A program made the translations under genes and the position numbers. Of a DNA stretch of 38,388 nt, positions 7,162 through 13,888 are shown piece by piece. Source of the stretch: an uncultured Clostridia bacterium. GTDB taxonomy: Bacteria; Bacillota; Clostridia; Christensenellales; Pumilibacteraceae. The notes beneath the pieces were generated by a model, which was not told the DNA's origin, did no database searches, and saw nothing but the letters and a program-made list of their open reading frames with translations. The first letter of the stretch is position 1. The number at the start of each line of letters is the position of its first letter. The stretch covers positions 1 through 38,388 of the forward strand of contig CANRNV010000011.1 in NCBI GenBank assembly GCA_947632125.1, in the 5' to 3' direction.

Positions 7162-8326
7162 CGACAAAGAAGTCGGCGAGGAAGAGGAGAAAACTCCGCC
7201 TTTGACAAAAAAGCAGAGGGTGATAAATTATATTAAGTCGATGCCCAAACGCTACTTTATCACGGCGTTTTCGGGTATGGCGATGGGATTGTTTTGCACG
7301 CTCATAGCGGGCACGATCTTTGCGCAAATAGGGTCTTGGGTAGGAAAAAACGCTTTCGGGAACCTGCTTATTTCGATAGCGAACATTGCCAAGATGCTTA
7401 TGGGCGCGGGGATAGGCGTGGGCATAGCGCATAAGCTCAATGCCAAGCCGCTTGTCATTTTCACGGCGGCGGTGACGGGGCTTGTCGGGGCGTGGTCGGG
7501 CAATCTCGTGTCGGGTTTGACTTCGGGCGCGGCTTTTAATATAGCAATGGGTGCGCCCGGTAATCCGATAGGGGCGTACGTCGTGTCGCTGCTGACTGTC
7601 GAACTTGCCTCGTTGTATGCGGGCAGAACTCGGCTCGACATCGTGCTTATTCCGCTCGGAATGATGATAATGTGTCTTGCGGGTATCTTTGTTGCCTGGC
7701 CTTTTATCAAGCTGATCGACTTGCTTGCCAAGCTTATTGTGCTGCTTATCGAGGCGGGTGCGGTCGTCAAGGTCCTCACGGGCGTTGTCGTCGCCATAGT
7801 TATGGGAGTATTACTCACCATGCCCACGTCGTCTGCGGCGATCTGGGTGGCGATTGCGACTTCCGACGTAGGACAGGCAAATCCCGAAGTGTTCGCCATA
7901 GCGGGCGGGGCGGCTGTGGCGGGCTGTGCCGCTCACATGATCGGCTTTGCCGTCGCGTCTTTCCGTGAGAACGGGTGGAGCGGGCTCATTTCGCAGGGGA
8001 TAGGGACGTCCATGCTTCAGATCCCCAACATCATGCGTAGGCCCGTAATCATGGTGCCCGAAATCGTCGCGTCGGCCCTGAGCGGGCTTGTCGCCGTGCT
8101 TATCGACCTTCGTTGCAATGCGAGCGGAGGCGGAATGGGCACCTCGGGACTTGTCGGCATTTTCGGCGCGGTCGAGGCGAGCGTTTGTCCCGCATGGCAG
8201 CTCGCGCTCGGTATCATATTATGTATGTTCGTTATCCCCGCCGGTATCTCGCTGCTCGTAAGCGAGCTTATGCGCAAAAGGGGAATAATAAAGTTCGGTG
8301 ATCAAAAGTTGGACGTGCAAGATTAG
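7154..8326 (+). CDS. PTS EIIC-like membrane protein (PfoR type)
   Basis: Polytopic membrane protein of the EIIC_2/PfoR-like group, related to sugar permease subunits of the phosphotransferase system. About nine to ten hydrophobic segments follow a charged N-terminus (residues 1-30). Conserved-looking Gly-rich stretches include GAGIGVGIAHKLNAKP, APGNPIGAYV and SGGGMGTSGLVGI. No EIIA or EIIB domain is encoded in or beside it, so a classical sugar PTS role is unproven; some relatives were named as regulators. Start chosen at 7154 behind AAAGGAGG, giving 390 residues and an eight-base overlap with the MATE gene. It is the last gene of the mrp-MATE cluster. Confidence 0.85.
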   Translation: MNNDKEVGEEEEKTPPLTKKQRVINYIKSMPKRYFITAFSGMAMGLFCTLIAGTIFAQIGSWVGKNAFGNLLISIANIAKMLMGAGIGVGIAHKLNAKPLVIFTAAVTGLVGAWSGNLVSGLTSGAAFNIAMGAPGNPIGAYVVSLLTVELASLYAGRTRLDIVLIPLGMMIMCLAGIFVAWPFIKLIDLLAKLIVLLIEAGAVVKVLTGVVVAIVMGVLLTMPTSSAAIWVAIATSDVGQANPEVFAIAGGAAVAGCAAHMIGFAVASFRENGWSGLISQGIGTSMLQIPNIMRRPVIMVPEIVASALSGLVAVLIDLRCNASGGGMGTSGLVGIFGAVEASVCPAWQLALGIILCMFVIPAGISLLVSELMRKRGIIKFGDQKLDVQD

Positions 8327-8599
8327 TCTGCTTTTTTCCACTTTTTGTAAAAAGTGGAGCAAAAACTTTTAAGGGCGAGTTGTGCGTTACATTTCTTCCC
8401 TAACGCCGTTTCGCTTGTGCGTGTCTGCTTTTTGTAAAAAGCAGAGCAAAAACTTTTAAGGGCGAGTTGTGTGTAACGTTTTTCTCTTTACGCCGCTTCG
8501 CTTGTACGTGTGGGCGAGTTGAGCGTTTCATTGCTCCACTGACGTCAAAAGCAGATACAAAAAAATTCAAGCGACCTCTTTTATGGAAGTCGCTTTCGT
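8327..8599. other. Spacer with tandem R1 units, no gene
   Basis: Beyond the two R1 units (8338-8511) a third degraded fragment (GTGGGCGAGTTGAGCG) follows near 8509-8525. No open frame here has a ribosome binding site or recognisable product. Confidence 0.6.
8338..8511 (+). repeat. Two tandem 87-bp units of the R1 hairpin repeat
   Basis: Unit 1 starts at 8338 with hairpin CCACTTTTT-GT-AAAAAGTGG, unit 2 at 8425 with CTGCTTTTT-GT-AAAAAGCAG. Each is followed by AGCAAAAACTTTTAAGGGCG and a related tail (CGCTTCGCTTGTACGTGT or similar). The outer stem bases differ between units but stay paired. Unit 1 begins 12 bp after the PTS-IIC-like stop codon and may serve as its terminator. Confidence 0.8.
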
Positions 8600-8757
8600 T
8601 CACCCTTTGCGGAGATACTTTTTTATGTCGTCGATACGCGCCTTTATGGCGTCGAGCTCGGCAAGAACGTCGTTAAGGTTCCTTAAATTTCGGTCCGATA
8701 CGCCCAACAAGTAGTCGCTGGTCACCTCGAAAAAGTCCGAAAGAGCAATGATGGCGT
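8600..8757 (-). pseudogene. Relic of an XRE-family transcriptional repressor (C-terminal part)
   Basis: Minus-strand translation ending at the TGA at 8600-8602 reads YAIIALSDFFEVTSDYLLG, then about 30 more residues ending YLRKG. This is the typical end of a Cro/CI-type helix-turn-helix domain, where ALSDFFxVTxDYLLG closes the domain and is followed by a short coiled coil. Upstream of about 8757 the resemblance stops and the DNA becomes the start of the zinc-ribbon gene on the other strand. The helix-turn-helix itself and any start codon are missing, so this is a fragment left by a deletion or rearrangement. Confidence 0.75.
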
Positions 8758-9072
8758 ATGTATTGTAAGAATTGCGGAAATGAGATCGACGACAAAGCCG
8801 CCATATGCCCCAAGTGCGGCGTTATGACGGGCAACACCTCGGTCGTAAATACCGAAAAGACCAACACATTGGCGATAGTGGGATTTGTTCTTTCGTTTTT
8901 GGTAGCCATAGCGGGACTTATCTGCTCTATCATCGGGCGAAAGCAGTGCAAAGAAAGAGGCGAAAAGGGAATGGGGCTTGCCACGGCGGGCATGATCATC
9001 TCCATAGTGAATATGGCGTTCGGCGTCATCTATACTATAATTTCCATAGCTGTTTTCGGCGCACTGTTATAA
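8758..9072 (+). CDS. Zinc-ribbon membrane protein with DUF4190-like domain
   Basis: A 104-residue protein. Residues 1-22 form a zinc ribbon (YCKNCG and CPKCG). Two hydrophobic segments follow (about 38-60 and 76-102), separated by a charged loop (GRKQCKERGEKGMG); this arrangement is typical of DUF4190-type small membrane proteins of unknown function. The ATG at 8758 is the only in-frame start, yet no good ribosome binding site precedes it (AAAGAG is 15 bases away), and the upstream DNA is the XRE relic. The original 5' control region may have been lost, so expression is uncertain. A terminator follows at 9095. Confidence 0.8.
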   Translation: MYCKNCGNEIDDKAAICPKCGVMTGNTSVVNTEKTNTLAIVGFVLSFLVAIAGLICSIIGRKQCKERGEKGMGLATAGMIISIVNMAFGVIYTIISIAVFGALL

Positions 9073-9094
9073 GCCGATAAAAGCCTCACCGATT

Positions 9095-9126
9095 ATTCGC
9101 ATCCTCTTTCGGGTGCGAATTTTTTT
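9095..9126 (+). terminator. Intrinsic terminator of the zinc-ribbon gene
   Basis: Ten-bp stem ATTCGCATCC (9095-9104) / GGGTGCGAAT (9111-9120), one G-U pair, loop TCTTTC, followed by six T. Confidence 0.85.
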
Positions 9127-9238
9127 CTCGTTGTCCCGAAAACCGTTTTTTCCATTCTCCCGAAAATTCAATGAATAATAGGGCGTCGGATTTTTTAGAC
9201 CCGCCAAAAAATTTCACATATAACGGCGGTAAAAATTC

Positions 9239-9268
9239 TTGACTTTTCTCGGCTATATGTAGTATAAT
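9239..9268 (+). promoter_or_regulatory. nrdDG promoter
   Basis: TTGACT (9239-9244), 18-bp spacer, TATAAT (9263-9268). The start codon at 9349 is about 80 bp downstream. The two NrdR-like boxes overlap and follow this promoter. Confidence 0.75.
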
Positions 9269-9297
9269 AATTTTCGGTTCGGCACAAGATATTGTAC
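9250..9297 (+). promoter_or_regulatory. Tandem NrdR-like operator boxes
   Basis: Box 1 (9250-9265) centres on CTATATGTAG; box 2 (9282-9297) centres on ACAAGATATTGT. Both resemble the known NrdR consensus acaCwAtATaTwGtgt, and their centres are 32 bp apart, about three helical turns, as is usual for NrdR box pairs. Box 1 covers the spacer and -10; box 2 lies just after the start of transcription. This predicts repression of nrdDG by NrdR with dATP or ATP bound. The nrdR gene is not in the window. Confidence 0.7.
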
Positions 9298-9348
9298 TAT
9301 TTACATAACTTTTATATTGTGAAAAACAGGCTAAACAAGGAGTGAATT

Positions 9349-11523
9349 ATGAGGATCATCAAAAGGAACGGGTCGGAAGCGGAATTTGACATCCAAAAGA
9401 TCGTTACGGCTATTACAAAAGCCAACAACGCGGTGGATGAGAGCTATCGAATGACGAGCAAGCAGATAAAGCGCATAGCCGAGAGCGTCGTACTTTCGTG
9501 TGAGCAGCTTGGGCGTTCGCCGTCGGTCGAAGAGGTGCAAGACATGGTCGAGCACCAAATAATGGCACACGGAGCGTTTGAAGTGGCAAAGGCATATATC
9601 ACCTACCGCTACACTCGGTCGCTTGTTCGACAATCCAACACGACGGACGACAAGATCCTCTCCCTTATCGAGTGCAACAACGAGGAGGCAAAGCAGGAGA
9701 ACTCCAACAAGAACCCCGTCATCAACTCGACGCAAAGGGACTATATGGCGGGCGAGGTGAGCAAGGACATCACCAACCGAATTTTGTTGCCCAAAGACAT
9801 AGTCGAGGCGCACGAAGAGGGCATAATCCACTTCCACGACGCCGACTATTTTGCGCAACATATGCACAATTGCGACCTTGTCAACCTCGAGGACATGCTC
9901 CAAAACGGAACGGTCATTACGGGCACGCTCATCGAGCGTCCGCACAGCTTTTCGACGGCGTGCAACATAGCGACGCAGATAATAGCGCAAGTGGCTTCAA
10001 ACCAATACGGCGGGCAGTCTATTTCGCTTACGCACCTTGCGCCTTTCGTTCAGGTCAGCCGCGAGAAGATCCAAAAGGACGTCGATGCCGAATTCGAGTC
10101 GATAGGCGTCAAGATAAGCGACGAGGACAAAAAGAAACTCGTGGAAAAGAGGTTGCGTGCCGAGATAAAGCGCGGCGTCCAGACCATACAATATCAAGTG
10201 GTGACGCTGCTTACCACCAACGGACAAGCACCGTTTGTAACCGTGTTCATGTACCTCGGCGAGGCTGAAAACGAGCAAGAGCGAGCCGACCTCGCGCTTA
10301 TAATCGAGGAAGTGCTCAATCAGCGCTATCGAGGGGTCAAAAACGAGAAGGGCGTTTGGGTCACTCCCGCCTTCCCCAAGCTTATTTACGTGCTCGAAGA
10401 GGACAATATCCGCGAGGACAGCAAATATTGGTACCTTACAAAGCTTGCCGCAAAGTGCACGGCAAAGCGCATGGTGCCCGACTATATCTCCGAAAAGGTC
10501 ATGCTCGAAAATAAGATTGATAAAAACGGCGAGGGACATTGCTATACCTGCATGGGTTGCCGCTCGTTCCTCACCCCGTACGTCGACGAAAACGGCAAGC
10601 CCAAGTACTACGGCAGATTCAATCAAGGCGTGGTAACCGTCAATTTGGTGGACATCGGGCTTTCGGCGGACAAGGACCTCGACAAATTCTGGAAGATCTT
10701 CGACGAGCGCATGGAACTGTGTCACAGGGCTTTGCAATGTCGTCACGAGCGACTTACGGGCACTCTGTCCGACGCCGCGCCTATACTTTGGCAGTACGGG
10801 GCGTTGCTCCGCCTCAAAAAGGGCGAAACGATCGATAAGTATTTGCACGGCGGCTATTCCACGCTTTCGCTCGGCTATGCGGGGCTTTGGGAGTGCGTTT
10901 ATTCGCTCATCGGCAAAAAGCTTACCGAGCCCGAGGGCGAAGAACTCGGTCTTGCCATCATGCGCAAACTCAACGAGTACACCGCCAAGTGGAAAAAGGC
11001 GGAGAACATCGACTACTCGCTTTACGGCACGCCGCTCGAATCCACCACGTACAAGTTTGCCAAGTGTTTGCAAAAGCGTTTCGGCATAGTCGAGGGCGTC
11101 ACCGACAAGAGCTACATCACCAACAGCTATCACGTGCACGTTACCGAACCCATCGACGCGTTCGAGAAGCTCAGGTTCGAGGCGAAGTTCCAGGCGTTAA
11201 GCCCGGGAGGAGCGATAAGCTATGTCGAAGTGCCCGATATGCAACACAATCTCGACGCGGTTTTGAGCGTGATGAAGTTTATCTACGACAACATCATGTA
11301 CGCCGAACTCAACACCAAGAGCGACTATTGTCAGGTGTGCGGCTACGACGGCGAGATCGAGATAAAAGAGGACAACGGCAAGCTTGTTTGGACGTGCCCG
11401 AGGTGCGGCAACAAGGATCAGGACAAGATGAACGTCGCTCGTCGTACTTGCGGCTACATAGGCACTCAATTTTGGAACCAGGGCAGGACGCAAGAGATAA
11501 AGGACAGAGTTCTTCACCTATAA
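9349..11523 (+). CDS. nrdD: Anaerobic (class III) ribonucleoside-triphosphate reductase
   Basis: Glycyl-radical enzyme that reduces ribonucleoside triphosphates to deoxy forms without oxygen. Over 724 residues: an N-terminal ATP-cone (IKRNGSEAEFDIQKIVTAI..., about 1-95) for allosteric control; the catalytic barrel with an active-site Cys region (CYTCMGCRSFLTPY) and NQGVVTVNLV; a C-terminal zinc site (YCQVCG and CPRCG); and the radical loop RRTCGYIG with the radical Gly at about 702. AAGGAGTG precedes the ATG. It pairs with nrdG downstream, separated by 18 bases that contain a hairpin. NrdR-like boxes in its promoter point to control by nucleotide status. Complete and typical. Confidence 0.98.
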   Translation: MRIIKRNGSEAEFDIQKIVTAITKANNAVDESYRMTSKQIKRIAESVVLSCEQLGRSPSVEEVQDMVEHQIMAHGAFEVAKAYITYRYTRSLVRQSNTTDDKILSLIECNNEEAKQENSNKNPVINSTQRDYMAGEVSKDITNRILLPKDIVEAHEEGIIHFHDADYFAQHMHNCDLVNLEDMLQNGTVITGTLIERPHSFSTACNIATQIIAQVASNQYGGQSISLTHLAPFVQVSREKIQKDVDAEFESIGVKISDEDKKKLVEKRLRAEIKRGVQTIQYQVVTLLTTNGQAPFVTVFMYLGEAENEQERADLALIIEEVLNQRYRGVKNEKGVWVTPAFPKLIYVLEEDNIREDSKYWYLTKLAAKCTAKRMVPDYISEKVMLENKIDKNGEGHCYTCMGCRSFLTPYVDENGKPKYYGRFNQGVVTVNLVDIGLSADKDLDKFWKIFDERMELCHRALQCRHERLTGTLSDAAPILWQYGALLRLKKGETIDKYLHGGYSTLSLGYAGLWECVYSLIGKKLTEPEGEELGLAIMRKLNEYTAKWKKAENIDYSLYGTPLESTTYKFAKCLQKRFGIVEGVTDKSYITNSYHVHVTEPIDAFEKLRFEAKFQALSPGGAISYVEVPDMQHNLDAVLSVMKFIYDNIMYAELNTKSDYCQVCGYDGEIEIKEDNGKLVWTCPRCGNKDQDKMNVARRTCGYIGTQFWNQGRTQEIKDRVLHL

Positions 11524-11536
11524 TCTATAAGGAGAT

Positions 11537-11562
11537 ACGGGGTGATCGTTCACCCCGTTTTT
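11537..11562 (+). terminator. Hairpin plus U-tract between nrdD and nrdG
   Basis: Nine-bp stem ACGGGGTGA (11537-11545) / TCACCCCGT (11550-11558), loop TCGT, then five T. In shape it is an intrinsic terminator. It sits between the AAGGAG site (11529-11534) and the conserved ATG (11569) of nrdG, and covers the possible GTG start (11542). It may reduce nrdG transcription or control its translation. Confidence 0.65.
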
Positions 11563-12090
11563 GCATATATGTATTACGGCAACATCAAAAAATGCGACAT
11601 AGCCGACGGTCCGGGCGTACGCGTATCGCTCTTCGTTTCGGGTTGCACCAACCGGTGCGAAAATTGCTTTCAGCCCGAAACGTGGGACTTTCGTTACGGC
11701 ACGGAGTTTACGGAAAAGACCGAGCGTGAGCTTCTCGACGCGCTTTCGCCCTCGTACATAGCCGGGCTTACGGTGCTCGGCGGCGAGCCCATGGAGCCGA
11801 GCAATCAAAGGGCGCTGCTGCCCTTTTTGAGGCGGGTAAAGGAAGCGTTCCCGAGTAAAACGATATGGCTCTATTCCGGCTTTACCATCGAGCAGTTGTG
11901 CACCGAGGGCTCGCACCCGCATTGCGAGGCGACACTCGACATCCTTTCGCTGTGCGACGTGCTGGTCGACGGCAGATTTGTCGAAAGCTTAAAGGACATT
12001 ACGTTGCTGTTTAGGGGCTCGTCCAATCAACGACTTATCGACTTAAAGCGGACGTTCGACCAAAAGGAAATCGTGCTTTACAGTGAATGA
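11542..12090 (+). CDS. nrdG: Anaerobic ribonucleotide reductase activating protein (radical SAM)
   Basis: Radical S-adenosylmethionine enzyme that installs the glycyl radical on NrdD. Seen: the cluster motif CTNRCENC within FVSGCTNRCENCF, the preceding GNIKKCDIADGPGVRVSLF that is standard for NrdG, and the GGEPM motif for SAM binding. The start is uncertain. GTG at 11542 has AAGGAG at ideal distance and gives 182 residues; ATG at 11569 gives MYYGNIKK, which matches the usual N-terminus, but has no adjacent binding site. A hairpin covers the GTG and could bring AAGGAG close to the ATG. It is co-directional with nrdD and in its operon. Confidence 0.93.
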   Translation: MIVHPVFAYMYYGNIKKCDIADGPGVRVSLFVSGCTNRCENCFQPETWDFRYGTEFTEKTERELLDALSPSYIAGLTVLGGEPMEPSNQRALLPFLRRVKEAFPSKTIWLYSGFTIEQLCTEGSHPHCEATLDILSLCDVLVDGRFVESLKDITLLFRGSSNQRLIDLKRTFDQKEIVLYSE

Positions 12091-12145
12091 CAGTAAAAAA
12101 TCGTAACGAAAATCATAAAAAATTAAATAAAGTTTGTCAAAACAG

Positions 12146-12174
12146 TTGATTTTGTCATATTTATATGCTATACT
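12146..12174 (+). promoter_or_regulatory. Promoter of the small membrane protein pair
   Basis: TTGATT (12146-12151), 17-bp spacer, TATACT (12169-12174), 34 bp upstream of the ATG at 12209. Confidence 0.6.
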
Positions 12175-12208
12175 TTAGAAGTAATAAATTAATGGAGGTT
12201 TGTTTATT

Positions 12209-12442
12209 ATGTCGATAGTCAGTGGCTTCAAATCCTTGCCTCGACTCGTGCAAATTATTTTGCTCTTGATACCCGGCGTAAACTGGGTCACCGAACTTTT
12301 GGTGAGAGGCTCGGCTTTTTTGCATGGAAAAGGGCTGCAACAAGTATTGTTCTTGATACTTGCCATACTTCCGACAAGTATTATTCTCGGTTGGGCGGAC
12401 CTTATCTGGTGCTTGCTTTTCAAGCATTTGATTTTGACCTAA
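12209..12442 (+). CDS. Small hydrophobic membrane protein A
   Basis: 77 residues, two hydrophobic segments (about 13-33 and 44-72) joined by a short polar stretch (RGSAFLHGKG). No known family recognised. It resembles the next gene: both have LP, a basic or polar residue, a first hydrophobic segment containing IP, a polar loop, LILAIL, then a segment with (W)xxD. Start chosen at ATG 12209 with GGAGG ten bases upstream; a TTG at 12200 would add three residues. Own promoter at 12146. It ends 16 bases before gene B, so the two form a transcription unit. Confidence 0.75.
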   Translation: MSIVSGFKSLPRLVQIILLLIPGVNWVTELLVRGSAFLHGKGLQQVLFLILAILPTSIILGWADLIWCLLFKHLILT

Positions 12443-12458
12443 AAAAGGAGGAACAACA

Positions 12459-12698
12459 ATGCAGGATTTAATTAAACAGGTAAATGATTTGCCGCTTATA
12501 GTCAAATTGCTTCTTTGCATTCCCGTAATCGAAATTTTCTACGGAATTTGCAGAATTGTAAACCAAATTTCCAAGGGAGAGATCAATTGGCTTTATCTTA
12601 TTTTGGCTATTTTGACCATATTCCCCGGTGCCGCATTTATGTGGATCGTGGATATTGTTTGCGTGCTTATGAACGGACACGCGTTCTTGCTTGGCTGA
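12459..12698 (+). CDS. Small hydrophobic membrane protein B, paralogue of A
   Basis: 79 residues, two hydrophobic segments (about 10-32 and 44-75), with LPLIVKLLLCIPV aligning to LPRLVQIILLLIPG of protein A and both sharing LILAIL. AAGGAGG precedes the ATG at a good distance. A terminator follows directly (12714). The pair looks like a tandem duplication that has diverged. Possible roles for such pairs (stress membrane peptides, immunity proteins, toxin-like peptides) cannot be told apart by reading. Confidence 0.8.
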   Translation: MQDLIKQVNDLPLIVKLLLCIPVIEIFYGICRIVNQISKGEINWLYLILAILTIFPGAAFMWIVDIVCVLMNGHAFLLG

Positions 12699-12713
12699 TT
12701 TTACAAAACGTGG

Positions 12714-12747
12714 GCTGCCGCACGACTTAGGCGCGGCAGCTTTTTTT
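12714..12747 (+). terminator. Intrinsic terminator of the small membrane protein unit
   Basis: GCTGCCGC (12714-12721) pairs with GCGGCAGC (12733-12740), followed by seven T. Confidence 0.92.
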
Positions 12748-12812
12748 ATGCCATTTTCAGGTAAAGTCCGCTAACTTTTTATTAAAATGGGCTTTTTTTT
12801 GAAATAAAACTA

Positions 12813-12841
12813 TTGACAAATGACGAAATATATTATAAAAT
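12813..12841 (+). promoter_or_regulatory. Promoter of the acidic membrane protein gene
   Basis: TTGACA (12813-12818), 17-bp spacer, TAAAAT (12836-12841); ATG at 12919. Confidence 0.75.
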
Positions 12842-12918
12842 ATATTTGTATGCATTATATACCAAATATATAGGTATTTATCGATATATACAAAGTGTAA
12901 TTTATAAAGGAGTAAGGT

Positions 12919-13716
12919 ATGATAAATATGTTATATTCAGCCCTCGGCGTCATTCCCGAGTCGGGAAGCGAATGGTGGGTAATAGCGTTGCTCGGCGTGC
13001 TGTCGCTGTTGCTTGTAGCCGCTATCGTCATGATGTTTTGCGCCGCTTTCGACCATTCCGAGCCGGAAGCCGAGCCCGAGCCCGAGGTCAAAAACGCGCC
13101 CCCCGTCGACTTTGTTAACGAGCCCGAAGAGGACGACGACGATGACGACGATGATGATGATGAAGAAGAGGACGACGATGACGACGAAAACGAGTTGCCG
13201 GCAGGCAGTCTCGAAGCGTCGAGAGAGTACACCACCATCTACAACAGGAGTTTTATGGCAAGGCTCAGTCAGTCGAGCGTGGAGCAAAAGAACAGGTACA
13301 ACGAGATAAAAAATCACATTCTTTCGTACAAGAAAGTTAAGTCAAGGGTAAGTTGGGGCTTCGACTCTTTCAACACCGGCAGAAATCGCCTTATCCGCTT
13401 GCAATGCAAGGGCAAAAACCTTATGATGTATATCGCGCTCGATCCCGCGCAACTCGACGCCAAGTACAAGGCAAAGGATATGAGCAGCGTAATAAGGTAT
13501 CAAACGGTGCCCACACGCGTCAAAATAAAGAGCGATCGCACGCTTAGATACGCAATCGAACTCGTAGATAAGTTGATGGAAGAAAACGGCATTGTCGCAG
13601 ACGGCAAATACGAGGCTGCCGACTTCTCCGTTCCGTACATGGATACCGAAACGCTTATAGCCAACAAACTTATCAAGACGAGGGAAACTTCGGCAAGACC
13701 GTTCTATCAACAGTAA
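12919..13716 (+). CDS. Membrane-anchored protein with poly-acidic linker and conserved C-terminal domain
   Basis: 265 residues. A short outside segment, one transmembrane helix (about 19-43), then a very acidic linker with a long Asp/Glu run (about 69-92), then a basic globular region (about 105-245) containing NRSFMARLSQS, LSYKKVKSRVSWGFDSF, YIALDP and a run ending IELVDKLMEENG. I have seen this C-terminal pattern in hypothetical proteins of Clostridia, sometimes in several copies, but know no function. AAGGAG lies six bases before the ATG. Own promoter and terminator make it monocistronic. The opposite charges of linker and domain suggest an intramolecular or protein contact, which is inference. 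Confidence 0.85.
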   Translation: MINMLYSALGVIPESGSEWWVIALLGVLSLLLVAAIVMMFCAAFDHSEPEAEPEPEVKNAPPVDFVNEPEEDDDDDDDDDDEEEDDDDDENELPAGSLEASREYTTIYNRSFMARLSQSSVEQKNRYNEIKNHILSYKKVKSRVSWGFDSFNTGRNRLIRLQCKGKNLMMYIALDPAQLDAKYKAKDMSSVIRYQTVPTRVKIKSDRTLRYAIELVDKLMEENGIVADGKYEAADFSVPYMDTETLIANKLIKTRETSARPFYQQ

Positions 13717-13745
13717 AAAACGAAATATTATCAAATTATGTAAAA

Positions 13746-13777
13746 AACGCTCGCCATAATGACGGGCGTTTTCTTTT
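13746..13777 (+). terminator. Intrinsic terminator of the acidic membrane protein gene
   Basis: AACGCTCG (13746-13753) / CGGGCGTT (13763-13770) with one T-G pair, followed by TTCTTTT. Confidence 0.75.
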
Positions 13778-13808
13778 ACGGTGAATAAAGAGTAAAAAAA
13801 AGTTTCAT

Positions 13809-13837
13809 TTGACTTTTGACGCCTTTTGTGTTAGAAT
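13809..13837 (+). promoter_or_regulatory. Promoter of the M4 peptidase gene
   Basis: TTGACT (13809-13814), 17-bp spacer, TAGAAT (13832-13837); ATG at 13889 behind GGAGGTGGAG. Confidence 0.7.
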
Positions 13838-13888
13838 TTATACAATCAAAAGCACAAATTTCGAATACATATTGACGGAGGTGGAGTT

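Noticed and set aside
13120..13200. GAC/GAT repeat as a microsatellite or sequencing artefact
   Set aside because: It is an in-frame Asp/Glu run with mixed codons and intact coding on both sides, so it reads as a real acidic linker.
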